Source: Occultella gossypii
GTDB taxonomy: Bacteria; Actinomycetota; Actinomycetes; Actinomycetales; Beutenbergiaceae
Assembly: GCF_019947135.1 (NCBI RefSeq)
Contig: NZ_JAGSHT010000020.1
Span: 1 to 64,000 of the forward strand
Direction: 5' to 3'
Length of the DNA stretch: 64,000 nucleotides
Notes under the pieces: generated by a model
Database searches by the model: none
Seen by the model: the letters and a program-made list of their open reading frames with translations, nothing else
Told to the model about the DNA's origin: nothing
In this document: piece after piece, positions 8,930 to 17,495 of the stretch
How the letters are laid out: the number at the start of each line of letters is the position of its first letter
How positions within the stretch are numbered: the stretch's first letter is position 1
Made by a program: the position numbers and the translations under genes

Positions 8930-11512
8930 GTGGGGATGGCCCGCAGCTCCGAGACGTCCGTGGTGGTGGACGGCCGCCGGGTGCGCCTGACGAATCTGGA
9001 CAAGGTCCTCTACCCCGCGACCGGCACCACGAAGGCCGAGGTGATCGCGTACTACTCCGAGATCGCCCCGGTGATGCTGCCGCACTGCTCGGGGCGGCCG
9101 GCCACCCGCAAGCGCTGGGTGAACGGGGTGGGCACCGAGGACGAGCCCGGCCAGGTGTTCTTCACGAAGAACCTCGACTCGGGCACGCCGGACTGGGTGG
9201 TCCGTGCCGAGCTGGTGCACAGCGACCACACGAACGTCTACCCGCTCGTCGACGACCGGGCCACCCTGGTCTGGCTCGCCCAGATGGCCGCGCTCGAGAT
9301 CCACGTGCCGCAGTGGCGGTTCGACTCCGCCGGGCGTCCACGCAACCCGGACCGGATCGTCTTCGACCTCGACCCCGGCCCCGGCATCGAGCTGCCGCAG
9401 GTGGCGCAGGTGGCGGGCTTCGTACGCGAGGTACTGGCCGGGATGGGGATGGACGCGGTCCCGGTGACCAGCGGTTCCAAGGGCATCCACGTCTACGCGG
9501 CCCTGCCCGGCGCGCACCCCTCCAGCCAGATCAGCGACCTCGCCAAGGAACTCGCCCGGAGCCTGGAGGCCGACCACCCGGACCTGGTGGTCTCGGAGAT
9601 GGCGAAGGCCAAGCGCGTCGGCAAGGTGTTCATCGACTGGAGCCAGAACCACTCGAACAAGACCACCGTGGCCCCGTACTCCCTGCGCGGGCGCAGCCAC
9701 CCGACCGTCGCCGTGCCCCGCACCTGGGACGAGCTGGCCGACCCGGAGCTGCGGCACCTGGATCTGACCGAGGTGCCGACGCTCGTCGCCGAGCGCGGTG
9801 ACCCGATGGCTGCCCTGGAGAGCCTCGCCCACGCCATGGACACCGCCGGCGGCCACGGCCCGGACCGCTTGACCACCTACCGCGCCAAGCGGGACGCGGC
9901 CAGGACCCCGGAGCCGGTGCCGCACGCGCCGCCGCCGGACGTCACCGAGCCGGTGTTCGTGATCCAGGAGCACCACGCGAGCCGGCTGCACTGGGACCTG
10001 CGGCTCGCGCACGACGGCGTTCTGGTGAGCTGGGCGCTGCCGAAGGGGGTGCCGACGGACCCGGCCGGCAACCACCTCGCCGTGCAGACCGAGGACCACC
10101 CGATGGAGTACCTGACGTTTCACGGGTCGATCCCGAAGGGTGAGTACGGCGCCGGGGAGATGACGATCTGGGACACCGGCACCTACGAGCTGGAGAAGTG
10201 GCGTGAGGGCAAGGAGGTCATCGTCACCCTGACCGGGGCCGACGGCGGTGGGCTGGCCGGGTCGGTCGGGCGCAGCGCGCGGTTCGCGCTGATCCGCACC
10301 GGCCGGCGCGACGGCGACGAGAACCACTGGCTGATCCATCTCATGAAGCCGGCCGGCAGCGGTGCGCCCGCCTCCCCCGCGCGCTCACCCCGAAGCCATC
10401 GCACCGCCGCCGTCGCGCGCCCCGGCAGCACGGCCGACACCCGGGACAAAACGCCCGTCGACGCCAGCGGTCCGGGCGGCCGGCCCACAGCTTCCTCCGG
10501 ACGGGCCGACGCCACCGCCCCGCGCCGACCGATCGTCCCCCCACCCACGCCCATGCTCGCCACCCTCGGGTCGCCACTGGACGTTCCAGACGGGACCGGC
10601 TGGGCGCTCGAAATGAAGTGGGACGGCATGCGGGTGGTCGCGGTCGTGGACCGAGACGCGGACCCGGTCGTGCGGCTGTGGGCCCGGAGCGGGCGCGACA
10701 TCACGGCGACGTTTCCCGAGCTGGCGGTGCTGGCCGACTCCGTGGCCGTGGAACGCGTGGTGCTCGACGGCGAGATCGTCGCCCTGGACGCCGGCGGCCG
10801 CCCGGACTTCGCCGAGCTGCAGCCCCGGATGCAGGCCACCAACGCGCGGGAGATCGCCGCGGCGGCGGCCCGTCGACCGGTCCACCTGATGCTCTTCGAC
10901 ATCCTCGAGCTGGACGGCACCGAACTCCTGGACCAGCGCTACGACGACCGCCGGAAGGTACTCGAGACCCTCATCGAGGCGACGGAAGGCGGCCTCGTGC
11001 AGGTACCCCCGGTGTTCGACGGCGACCTCGACGCCGCCATCGCGGCCTCCCTGGCCTGGAACCTGGAGGGCGTCGTGGCCAAGCGGCGCGACTCGCGCTA
11101 CCTGCCCGGCCGGCGCGCGTCCGGGTGGGTGAAGATCAAGCACACCCGCACCCAGGACGTGGTCATCGGTGGCTGGCGACCCGGGCAGGGCGGCCGCACC
11201 GGGCAGGTCGGCTCACTCCTGGCCGGGGTGTTCGACGACGACGGCACCCTGCGGTACGTGGGCCGCGTCGGATCGGGATTCAGCGCGGCCGAAACGGTGG
11301 CGTGGGTGCGCGAGTTCGCGCCCCTGACCCTGGCCCGGAGCCCGTTCGCGGACGTGCCCGCCCTGGATGCCCGGGACGCGCACTGGATCGAGCCGACCCA
11401 AGTCGGCGAGGTGGCGTTCGGCGAGTGGACGCCGACGGGTCGGCTGCGTCACCCCCGCTGGCGCGGCTGGCGACCGGACATCGATCCGGCCGTCGTACGC
11501 CGCGACAGCTGA
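8930..11512 (+). CDS. ligD: ATP-dependent DNA ligase LigD (polymerase-phosphoesterase-ligase)
   Basis: This 860-residue protein is a three-domain LigD, the end-processing and sealing enzyme of bacterial end joining. The order is polymerase (about 1-300, metal-binding Asp146 and Asp148 in DLDPG), 3'-phosphoesterase (about 340-490, EHHASRLHWDLRL), a low-complexity linker, and ligase (about 540-860, nucleotide-accepting Lys563 in MKWDGMR). Polymerase-phosphoesterase-ligase is the mycobacterial-type order. The GTG at 8930 is used; the ATG at 8936 is an equally good start, since neither has a clear ribosome site. Ku lies nearby on the opposite strand. Confidence 0.95.
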   Translation: MGMARSSETSVVVDGRRVRLTNLDKVLYPATGTTKAEVIAYYSEIAPVMLPHCSGRPATRKRWVNGVGTEDEPGQVFFTKNLDSGTPDWVVRAELVHSDHTNVYPLVDDRATLVWLAQMAALEIHVPQWRFDSAGRPRNPDRIVFDLDPGPGIELPQVAQVAGFVREVLAGMGMDAVPVTSGSKGIHVYAALPGAHPSSQISDLAKELARSLEADHPDLVVSEMAKAKRVGKVFIDWSQNHSNKTTVAPYSLRGRSHPTVAVPRTWDELADPELRHLDLTEVPTLVAERGDPMAALESLAHAMDTAGGHGPDRLTTYRAKRDAARTPEPVPHAPPPDVTEPVFVIQEHHASRLHWDLRLAHDGVLVSWALPKGVPTDPAGNHLAVQTEDHPMEYLTFHGSIPKGEYGAGEMTIWDTGTYELEKWREGKEVIVTLTGADGGGLAGSVGRSARFALIRTGRRDGDENHWLIHLMKPAGSGAPASPARSPRSHRTAAVARPGSTADTRDKTPVDASGPGGRPTASSGRADATAPRRPIVPPPTPMLATLGSPLDVPDGTGWALEMKWDGMRVVAVVDRDADPVVRLWARSGRDITATFPELAVLADSVAVERVVLDGEIVALDAGGRPDFAELQPRMQATNAREIAAAAARRPVHLMLFDILELDGTELLDQRYDDRRKVLETLIEATEGGLVQVPPVFDGDLDAAIAASLAWNLEGVVAKRRDSRYLPGRRASGWVKIKHTRTQDVVIGGWRPGQGGRTGQVGSLLAGVFDDDGTLRYVGRVGSGFSAAETVAWVREFAPLTLARSPFADVPALDARDAHWIEPTQVGEVAFGEWTPTGRLRHPRWRGWRPDIDPAVVRRDS

Positions 11513-11535
11513 CCGCGCGGGTCCCCCGCCCGCGG
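11513..11535 (+). terminator. Possible ligD terminator hairpin
   Basis: Directly after the ligD stop, CCGCGCGGG (11513-11521) can pair with CCCGCGG (11529-11535) with one bulged base. There is no following T-run, so this is only terminator-like. Confidence 0.35.
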
Positions 11536-11897
11536 CTGTCAGCAGTGAGCGAGTCCGAGACGGTGCAGCATACGAACGACCTGGGACGTGCTCCGCGGCG
11601 GACACTGAGACGGGAGTCCACGCGGGCCCATCGGCGCGACGGCTCCCTCGCCCAGTGAGACGAGTGAGACCCGCTGCATTCCGCCCAGAAGGATGCGGCA
11701 TCAAACCTGGGGCGCTTCACCATGCTCCCGACATCGGCCGCAGGCGTGACCGACGTGACGCCACCCTAATCCAGTTGCGTTGCGGAACTGAGGAGCGGGT
11801 GAGCGCGGCGCGCACCGAGGTGCGAGCCCGTGTCCTCCAGGACTGCCACCGCCTGGATCGAGCGAGAAGGACTCAGGCGCCGGTGCACACTGAGACC
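11536..11897. other. Intergenic region at the left end of the island
   Basis: No convincing gene is seen in these 362 bases. They mark the change from the compact Ku/LigD region to the lower-GC accessory island. No direct repeat matching the far side of the tyrosine recombinase was found. Confidence 0.5.
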
Positions 11898-12740
11898 ATG
11901 CCGAAAAGGAACGACTTGAGCGGAGTTCTACCGCTCATGTCCCTGATGATCGAGACACCGGACGGGCCGGCTCCATACCCCTGGCCGCTTTACCTGACAG
12001 CTTGCGAGCATCAAGCCCGGATCGCGCTTCACCACCTCAACCGCGTGTGGGCGCTCGAGCAAGGACATGGCGGCGCGGCGATCTGGCGAACCGGGTTCGA
12101 TGAACTTGCCGTCTGGGCGGATCTCCAAGGGGCAGTCATGGCCGCGATCATCTTGCAGAGGCTTCTGAAGCCAACCGGTGTACGAGACCGTCCAGCCATG
12201 CCCCGAGGAGCCGCTCAACAGCAAGCAGAAGAGCGTGGTCGCCGACTGCGCACGCTGCTCTCCGTACCCGAAGAGTCCCCGCTGTTGAGTGTGGCCACAA
12301 CCCGCCACTCGCTTGAGCACGTTGACGAGCGGATCGACGCCATCGTGTCGGCCCGGATCAACTCTGTAAGCGATTGGTATATCACTCGAGGGCTCTGGGT
12401 CGACGGCCTCGTCAGCCGTAACGCGGAGCCAGGACTGAACTTGCAGCATGTGACCTTGCGGCGCTTCGATCCGGAACTGGGCGTGCTCGTCGTTGACGAG
12501 GATCCGATTGATCTCTTCCAATACGAGATCGCGGTCTACAACCTCCTTGAGCATCTGTCTGACGCGCGCTCCACTTTGGACAAGGAGCGGCCAGCAGGCA
12601 GATCCACCTTCGGTGGCTTTCGCCCTCGGCAGCATCCAGACGGTGACCTGATCAATAGCCGACGCCAGCACATCGCACAGGTGCGTCGCCAGGTGCGACT
12701 CGGCGAGCAGCCAGCAGCAAGGGGTGAGCCAGGCACCTGA
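11898..12740 (+). CDS. Hypothetical protein
   Basis: This 280-residue protein was not recognised. It appears soluble, with no signal peptide or membrane segment. The N-terminal half looks helical and rich in aromatic residues (PWPLYLTACEHQARIALHHL); a charged stretch with QQQAEERGRR follows near the middle, and the C-terminal third is basic. The ATG at 11898 is assumed; no strong ribosome site is visible, and GTG a few codons upstream is possible. Codon use is less GC-biased than in the flanking ligD gene, which fits acquired DNA. It stands alone between the ligD terminator and the IS256 fossil. Confidence 0.6.
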   Translation: MPKRNDLSGVLPLMSLMIETPDGPAPYPWPLYLTACEHQARIALHHLNRVWALEQGHGGAAIWRTGFDELAVWADLQGAVMAAIILQRLLKPTGVRDRPAMPRGAAQQQAEERGRRLRTLLSVPEESPLLSVATTRHSLEHVDERIDAIVSARINSVSDWYITRGLWVDGLVSRNAEPGLNLQHVTLRRFDPELGVLVVDEDPIDLFQYEIAVYNLLEHLSDARSTLDKERPAGRSTFGGFRPRQHPDGDLINSRRQHIAQVRRQVRLGEQPAARGEPGT

Positions 12741-12880
12741 GCTGCGTGGTTGCTACTTGGCGTGGCACACGGGGTGGCGGTCCCTCCAGCCCCAGAATTG
12801 CGGTGTCGTACTCGACTCGACGAGGGACGACCCGAGCAGTTCGAGTCGCCCCGCCTCCGCTCAGGCCGCGACCACTCTCC

Positions 12881-13175
12881 GAGTGGGCCGCAGGCGGTGA
12901 GGTCTCGGAAGAACACCAGCCACACGGCGCCGTCCTCGCTGCTGGTGACATGGACACCCACGATTTTCGCGGTGTCCGTCGGCGTTGACGCCGGTCGCGA
13001 GGCGCACGTGGACCGGCACCACTCGGCCGCCCTCACGGACCTTCAGCACGAGAGCGTCGGCCACGAACGTGAACGAGCCGGCATCGGCCAGGCGTCGGGT
13101 GCGGAACTCGTTGACATGCTCGTCGAGCTCGGTGGCCATCACGCCAGACCTGGCTCTTCTACAGGCGGTACCCGC
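12881..13175 (-). pseudogene. Fossil IS256-family transposase fragment
   Basis: On the minus strand this segment encodes pieces of a transposase closely similar to residues around 140-215 of the intact transposase at 59583-60830. Matching pieces include ELDEHVNEFRTRRL, GSFTFVADALVLKVREGGRV and LATGVNADGHRE. The continuation (VHVTSSEDGAVW..FFRDLTACG) is in another frame, and the beginning (KSQVWR before MATELDE) is in a third, with a stop just upstream. The remainder of the gene and both element ends are missing. This is a degraded relic, not an active element. Confidence 0.8.
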
Positions 13176-13315
13176 AGCGGCAGCACCATCACCAACTGCG
13201 CGGAGACCCGGGCGACATGCACGAGTACGACAAGCGCTACCTGTGGGCGAATCTTAAGCAGATCAACTCCAGTCTGCAGTGAACGACTTGACGCGCGGTT
13301 AAGCGCCGCTCGACA

Positions 13316-13330
13316 CGTCATTCCGCCGCG
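13316..13330 (+). repeat. Island spacer repeat, copy 1
   Basis: CGTCATTCCGCCGCG, an exact copy of the consensus shared with the copies at 15556 and 20687. It lies between the IS256 fossil and the HEAQH gene. A possible partner TGACG for CGTCA lies about 30 bp upstream. Confidence 0.7.
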
Positions 13331-13412
13331 GGGGACGCAGGCATCTGATGAGCGGACGCCCGAGCGAGCGGTTCGGCGTACTACAGCGGGTCGGAAGGTT
13401 AGCCTACCGTGC

Positions 13413-14408
13413 ATGACAGATGGCCCCGAGGAGCGAGCAGCGTCGGTCGCGCTCGTCTTCGAGTATGTCGACCCTTCTCTGCTCGGGATGAATCTCGAGG
13501 CCGGTGACTTCCCGCCACTCCTTCAAGGATGTGCAGGCATGCTCGTCGCGTGCGGGGTGGACACGGCGAAGACACGGCTCGTGATCACTGGGGACTTTGT
13601 GCGCTCAGTGCAAGATCGCGGCGAACCTGGCTCGGAATACCACGAGAACTACAACACCCAGCGCAACACCGGGATGGTGGGGGGCAAGACGATTCCGCTC
13701 CCAGACTCGACCGTCGACGTACTCCTGCAAGCGGTGATGTTCGTCCCGCTCAATCATGCCGAGGATGCCGCCGCCGTGGCCGGTTCCGCGCTGCACACCG
13801 TGGTGCACGAAGCCCAGCACGTGGTCATCGCCCAGCATGGTGAGGCCAGCGGGGAGCTCGAGGCAACGCCTTGGGCGAGACGGAACCTCCTGATCGCGGC
13901 TGACCAAGTAATCGAGGAGTATCGCGCCGAACTCGTCGCCTGTCAGGTCGTCGGCCCCTCGGGATGGAACACCGAAGATCTGGTCTCGTCGGCAAAGACC
14001 TGGCTCGGGGATCTTCAGCGCATCGCCACAGTGGAGTACCAGTCCCATTTGGACGTCGGAAGGCTGGCGTACGACATCCTGCAGGAGAGCCACACCGTCT
14101 GGAAGTTGCTCGGGTACGCCGCGGCAGAACAGCTGGAGGCGCGAGACGGCCTGCCCACGGTCGTGGCGGAGGACGAACTCTGGACAGCCATGATTGAGCC
14201 GCACTGGGAGGAGTTCACGCTTCTGCTTGCGAGGGTCCCCGGCGGGGATGAGCGGATTCCACGCGCGGAACTCGAATCTCTGGCGTCCGACCTCGCGGAC
14301 CTGTTCGCGGATTGGCTGGTCACATTGGGTTTCGAGTTCACCGACCACCCGGAGGGAGCGGCGTTCTACATCAGAGATTGGACGTTGCTTGCACTAGAAC
14401 TCGACTAA
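13413..14408 (+). CDS. Putative zinc-metalloprotease-like protein (HEAQH)
   Basis: This 331-residue protein was not assigned to a named family. Its most informative feature is HTVVHEAQHVV, an HEXXH zinc-binding motif with His132, Glu133 and His136; an acidic IEEYRAE about 40 residues later could supply a third ligand, as in gluzincin-type enzymes. Conserved aromatic and acidic residues continue to the C-terminus, and there is no signal peptide or membrane segment. The ATG at 13413 is a plausible start, but no strong ribosome site is seen. It is bracketed by two copies of the island spacer repeat. A peptidase role in a conflict or defence system is a guess from the motif and the setting. Confidence 0.65.
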   Translation: MTDGPEERAASVALVFEYVDPSLLGMNLEAGDFPPLLQGCAGMLVACGVDTAKTRLVITGDFVRSVQDRGEPGSEYHENYNTQRNTGMVGGKTIPLPDSTVDVLLQAVMFVPLNHAEDAAAVAGSALHTVVHEAQHVVIAQHGEASGELEATPWARRNLLIAADQVIEEYRAELVACQVVGPSGWNTEDLVSSAKTWLGDLQRIATVEYQSHLDVGRLAYDILQESHTVWKLLGYAAAEQLEARDGLPTVVAEDELWTAMIEPHWEEFTLLLARVPGGDERIPRAELESLASDLADLFADWLVTLGFEFTDHPEGAAFYIRDWTLLALELD

Positions 14409-14483
14409 CTCGTGCAGGGTGCTCGTGCCGCTGTCGGCGCGGGACGCCGGGACATAGCCGCGATCCGCGCGGGTGGAAACCTG

Positions 14484-14498
14484 CGTCATGCCGCCGCG
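14484..14498 (+). repeat. Island spacer repeat, copy 2
   Basis: CGTCATGCCGCCGCG, one mismatch from the consensus. It overlaps the 3' end of the DUF6308 gene. The upstream flank (CATAGCCGC..TCCGCGCG, 14453-14471) also matches the flank of the copy at 16833, so these two copies share about 46 bp of similarity. Confidence 0.6.
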
Positions 14499-15475
14499 TT
14501 GGGGCCGTCGCCCCATCGTTGTTGCTGGCTGAGTTCCAGGAGCGCATTGCACAGTCCACCCGAGAGGTTGACCCGGACGGCGTCCGTTCTGTCGGACCAT
14601 GGACATCGCTGAAGAACCTGCCGAGTGCGCCACTGTCCAACCTGGTCCACCCGATCGACTGGAACGGGCGCGACCTCGCTGGGCTTGGAATTCCCGTACT
14701 TCGCGTGCGTCCACAAGGCCACGTCCAGGACGCGCAAAATCGGCTCGGTAATAACCGGGTCACGGACTCGGCCCGGCTCGATCGATGGCGCGTACGCCAT
14801 CGCCTGGGCCAAACCTTCGACGACATCAGTGTCTCCGATCAGCCGTCGGTACAACTGGTACTCGATTTGGTATGAGCGGAATTTGTGGAGCCCGAGGTAT
14901 TTCCGGACCAAGTTGTCCCGAACTGGGAACAGGGCCGGACGCTTGCGGGCGCAGAGTTTCGCCGCGGTCACCCACGGCGCGGAAAGCTTTGCCGACGGGC
15001 TGGAAAGCGCGAACTTGACTGCCTCCTGTAGCTGACCCATCGCACTGAGCGTCTCCGGACCGGCGACCTGCAGTTCGACGTTCAAGGCCTAGTCCCGCAG
15101 CGCGGCTAGTACGTCCTCGCGGTGGGTTCCGTGTTCGAGGAGCCGACGGGTAGACCGTGGGCCGACTCGAGTGAACAGCAACTGGGTGGCGAGCAGGTCT
15201 GCCACCGTGATGTCGTCGCGGACGATCGGCTCCAGCGCGCTGAATGTCGACCCCGCGAAGTTCCCCTCACGATCGTAGTACCAGGCCAGGTGTACCGCCG
15301 CGGACTGGAACTCCAACGCCGCGAGCGTCCGCTCCCGGACGGCTTCGTACAGATCTTGGGGCACAATTTTCCACTCATTGGGGCGCCGCTCAGTGATCGG
15401 GAGTGTGTCCACGACTTCCACCTTGGCACGTTCGACCGGCCCGGTAAGGGGATGTGGCCGGCGAAAAAGGTTCAC
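14486..15475 (-). pseudogene. DUF6308-like gene split by an in-frame amber codon
   Basis: The two halves read as one DUF6308-type protein, an actinobacterial family of unknown function. The N-terminal half (GTG at 15475) has the TVADLLATQLLFTRV segment; the C-terminal half has the family core PWVTAAKLCARKRPALFPVRD and RVLDVALWTHAK. A TAG at 15089-15091 separates them in the same frame, two codons before a TTG that could restart translation at 15085. It is therefore either a nonsense-mutated pseudogene, a readthrough gene, a sequencing error, or two coupled polypeptides. The gene is opposite in orientation to its neighbours and is bracketed by spacer repeats. Confidence 0.6.
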
Positions 15476-15555
15476 GTCCGAAGCTCAACCCAACGAGTCG
15501 TCCTGCCCCGCAACAGCTGGTGGGCACGGCGCACGCTCATGACGCGTTGAGTGTG

Positions 15556-15570
15556 CGTCATTCCGCCGCG
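15556..15570 (+). repeat. Island spacer repeat, copy 3
   Basis: CGTCATTCCGCCGCG, exact copy. This copy can form two alternative hairpins: ATGACGC (15539-15545) with GCGTCAT (15555-15561), or CGTCATTC with GAATGACG (15583-15590). The downstream flank TCAAGGCGC is shared with the copy at 16833. Confidence 0.7.
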
Positions 15571-15741
15571 TCAAGGCGCCCAGAATGACGAGGAGCGGAT
15601 GAGCCGGACGAGTCGGGGAAAGCGCAGAACGTGAGTAGTTCGTGCCTCCGGGGCGATGGGCTACGCGGTTGCGGTGCTCACGCCACGCCACCACGACCAT
15701 TGGGCGACGCCTTCAGAGTGATTGTGGGTCACAATGAGGAG

Positions 15742-16772
15742 ATGAGCAATCATGGTTCGTCGGGTGGAGACTTCCGCTTCCCCGACGGCGTCGAGTTCGA
15801 CGGTGAAACTCCCGACGGCGCCCAGATGAGGGTGTCCATCCCGCTCGACAGTTCGGGTCATCTGGGCCGCGAGTGCCCGGGGTGCAAGCAGCAGTTCCGC
15901 ATCCAGAACGAGGACTATTCCGCGCTAGCCGATGATACCAGGCTTTGGTGCGTCTACTGCGGCCATCAGGATGAGACCGACCAGTTCTATACCCAGGCGC
16001 AGGTCGACCGGTTGCACCGAGTCGCGCAGGACTACGGGAGTCAGCTTATCGGCACGATGCTCGACGACTCGTTTGGTTCGATGGCTCGCCGCAGCAGGCG
16101 AAGCAAGTTCGTCCGAGTCACCTATCGATCGAAGCCGTTTATCCAGAACCGTTGCCGGCAATCGACCAGGAGGACCTCGTTCGACAGCGTACATGCGACG
16201 GATGCCGCGTGCGATACGGGGTGTTCGGCGAGCACAGATTCTGCCCCGTTTGCGGGCCCCTGGCTGCCAAGACGGTCGCGCTCGACGCTCTCAGTGCCGA
16301 CGAGGTCCGGATTCGAGTCCTCGGCGAGGTGGGTCGTGACACATTGGCCTCATTGCGCGAGGGCGGTGTTCTGGACCGAACCTATGCCGACACTATCGAG
16401 AATGTGGTCGGCATCGTCGAGGCCTTCGCGGAGAGGACGTTTCGCGACTGTGTTCCAGGGGCGGACGCCGTTCTGTACGGCAAGGGCAAGATCTTCCAGC
16501 GCCTCAACGATTTGGCCGACCTGTACCGCGACCACGTAGGTGCCGATGTGCGTGTCCACCTCGCAGAGGTGTGGCCGATGCTTGAGGCCACGTGGGCGGC
16601 TCGGCACATTCACACGCACGCGGACGGCGTCGTTGACCACAAGTACTTGCGTCAGGTGCCAAGCAGCAAGTTGCGAGTCGGCCAGCGGTTGCGATCCACC
16701 AGCGGCGATGCCCATGACGCAATCGATAACGCTCGGCGTCTCATCGAAGGTCTGAGCGCCCCGAGGCTCTGA
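15742..16772 (+). pseudogene. Double zinc-ribbon protein, frameshifted
   Basis: The reading frame starts at ATG 15742 and encodes a first zinc ribbon (CPGCKQQF..WCVYCG). It then shifts near 16138-16140: restoring one T in the TTT run would continue KPF into YPEPLPAIDQEDLVRQ and a second zinc ribbon (CDGCRVRYG..FCPVCG), followed by a helical C-terminal domain ending at 16772. The joined product would be about 343 residues. The family was not recognised. The single-base loss in a short homopolymer could be a real mutation or a sequencing error. The gene sits between two spacer repeats. Confidence 0.65.
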
Positions 16773-16832
16773 CTACGGTCGGTCCGTGTTGATCGGAGGG
16801 CTCATAGCCGCTGTCCGCGCGTCCTAGAGGTG

Positions 16833-16847
16833 AGTCTTTCCGCCGCG
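16833..16847 (+). repeat. Island spacer repeat, copy 4
   Basis: AGTCTTTCCGCCGCG, two mismatches from the consensus. Its downstream flank (TCAAGGCGC, then TATGACG) matches that of copy 3 and its upstream flank matches that of copy 2, which confirms homology beyond the 15-bp core. Confidence 0.6.
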
Positions 16848-16860
16848 TCAAGGCGCGCAC

Positions 16861-17098
16861 TATGACGCGCTCCTCGGTGGCGGAAATCCGCTCGCTCATG
16901 CAGCCGATGTGCTCAAATGTCGACGCGTCATTGTCGCTTCGTTCAGCACGTTCGAGAAACTCCAGGAGATGGGTTTGTCCATCGTGGCGGCGAAGGCCGT
17001 CACGCGGGAGTAGAAGCGGTGCGAGGCGCTACCGCCACCCGACCTCGACCGGCAAACAGCCGACAACATTTTCTGGCGCTACCGACAGGGGTGGTGAC
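16861..17098 (+). pseudogene. Decayed open reading frame, family unknown
   Basis: The frame beginning at 16861 reads as convincing protein (DALLGGGNPLAHAADVLK, then RRVIVASFSTFEKLQEMG and SIVAAKAVTRE) until a TAG at 17011. A second protein-like stretch (DLDRQTADNIFWRYRQGW) ends at 17098 but is one frame off, consistent with an extra C in the run at 17038-17041. It has no start codon of its own close by and begins inside the flank of repeat copy 4. I do not recognise the family. It is interpreted as the remnant C-terminal part of a broken gene. Confidence 0.4.
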
Positions 17099-17108
17099 GG
17101 CGCGGTGG

Positions 17109-17495
17109 TCACCTGAAGAGGCTGCGCAGTCGGCTCCACGGCCGCCGGGGAGGAGGGGCGTCCTTGCTCGTCTCAGCCTGCTGCCATCCGTCCCGAACCT
17201 GGCCTCGCGTCACCTCATCGAGGCTGAGGTCTCGGCACCAGACGACCTCGTTTCGTCGGATGAAGTAGTGCGAACGGCACGCGAGTCCTGCGCTCCCCAC
17301 TGACGGAGCCAGGCTGACTGCCTCCCCGTCGAAGGTGATGCTCCAGCGGTTCGGCCTGAGCGGGGTGACGGCTTGGTGGCCACATCCGCAGCAGCAGATG
17401 TGCATAGAGGTGGCGAACGTCGTGCTGATGTACAGGACGCCGGGCGTGGGCTTCTCCGGGAAGCTCTCGCAGAACTCGAACTCGAGGCGGGTCAC
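17109..17495 (-). CDS. DUF6527 family cysteine-rich protein of the ubiquitin-like operon
   Basis: This 128-residue protein matches the DUF6527 family found beside bacterial ubiquitin-like and E1-like genes. It has a compact beta-rich body with clustered cysteines and histidines (HICCCGCGHQ, then CRSHYF) that probably bind zinc, and a basic C-terminal tail. The GTG at 17495 shares bases with the TGA of the ThiF gene (GTGA), so the two proteins are translationally coupled. An alternative upstream start would add an arginine-rich leader that overlaps the ThiF gene and is unlikely. The biochemical role is not known; as the third gene of the operon it may be a substrate adaptor or conjugation partner, which is inference. 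Confidence 0.8.
   Translation of the reverse strand: MTRLEFEFCESFPEKPTPGVLYISTTFATSMHICCCGCGHQAVTPLRPNRWSITFDGEAVSLAPSVGSAGLACRSHYFIRRNEVVWCRDLSLDEVTRGQVRDGWQQAETSKDAPPPRRPWSRLRSLFR

Noticed and set aside
7874-10339. Very long minus-strand open frame opposite ligD, continuous with the DUF817 gene
   Set aside because: It is a GC-bias shadow of the LigD frame; composition is unlike protein and only the DUF817 part has membrane-protein character.
11674-11690. Weak match (GCATTCCGCC) to the island spacer repeat
   Set aside because: Only ten bases match and flanks do not, so it is not counted as a copy.
13139-13282. Plus-strand frame ending in KRYLWANLKQINSSLQ
   Set aside because: The first part is antisense to the IS256 fossil; the last 22 codons look protein-like but are too short to assign.
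15485-15700. Small minus-strand frame across spacer repeat copy 3
   Set aside because: No ribosome site, no family features, and the repeat itself forms part of the frame.
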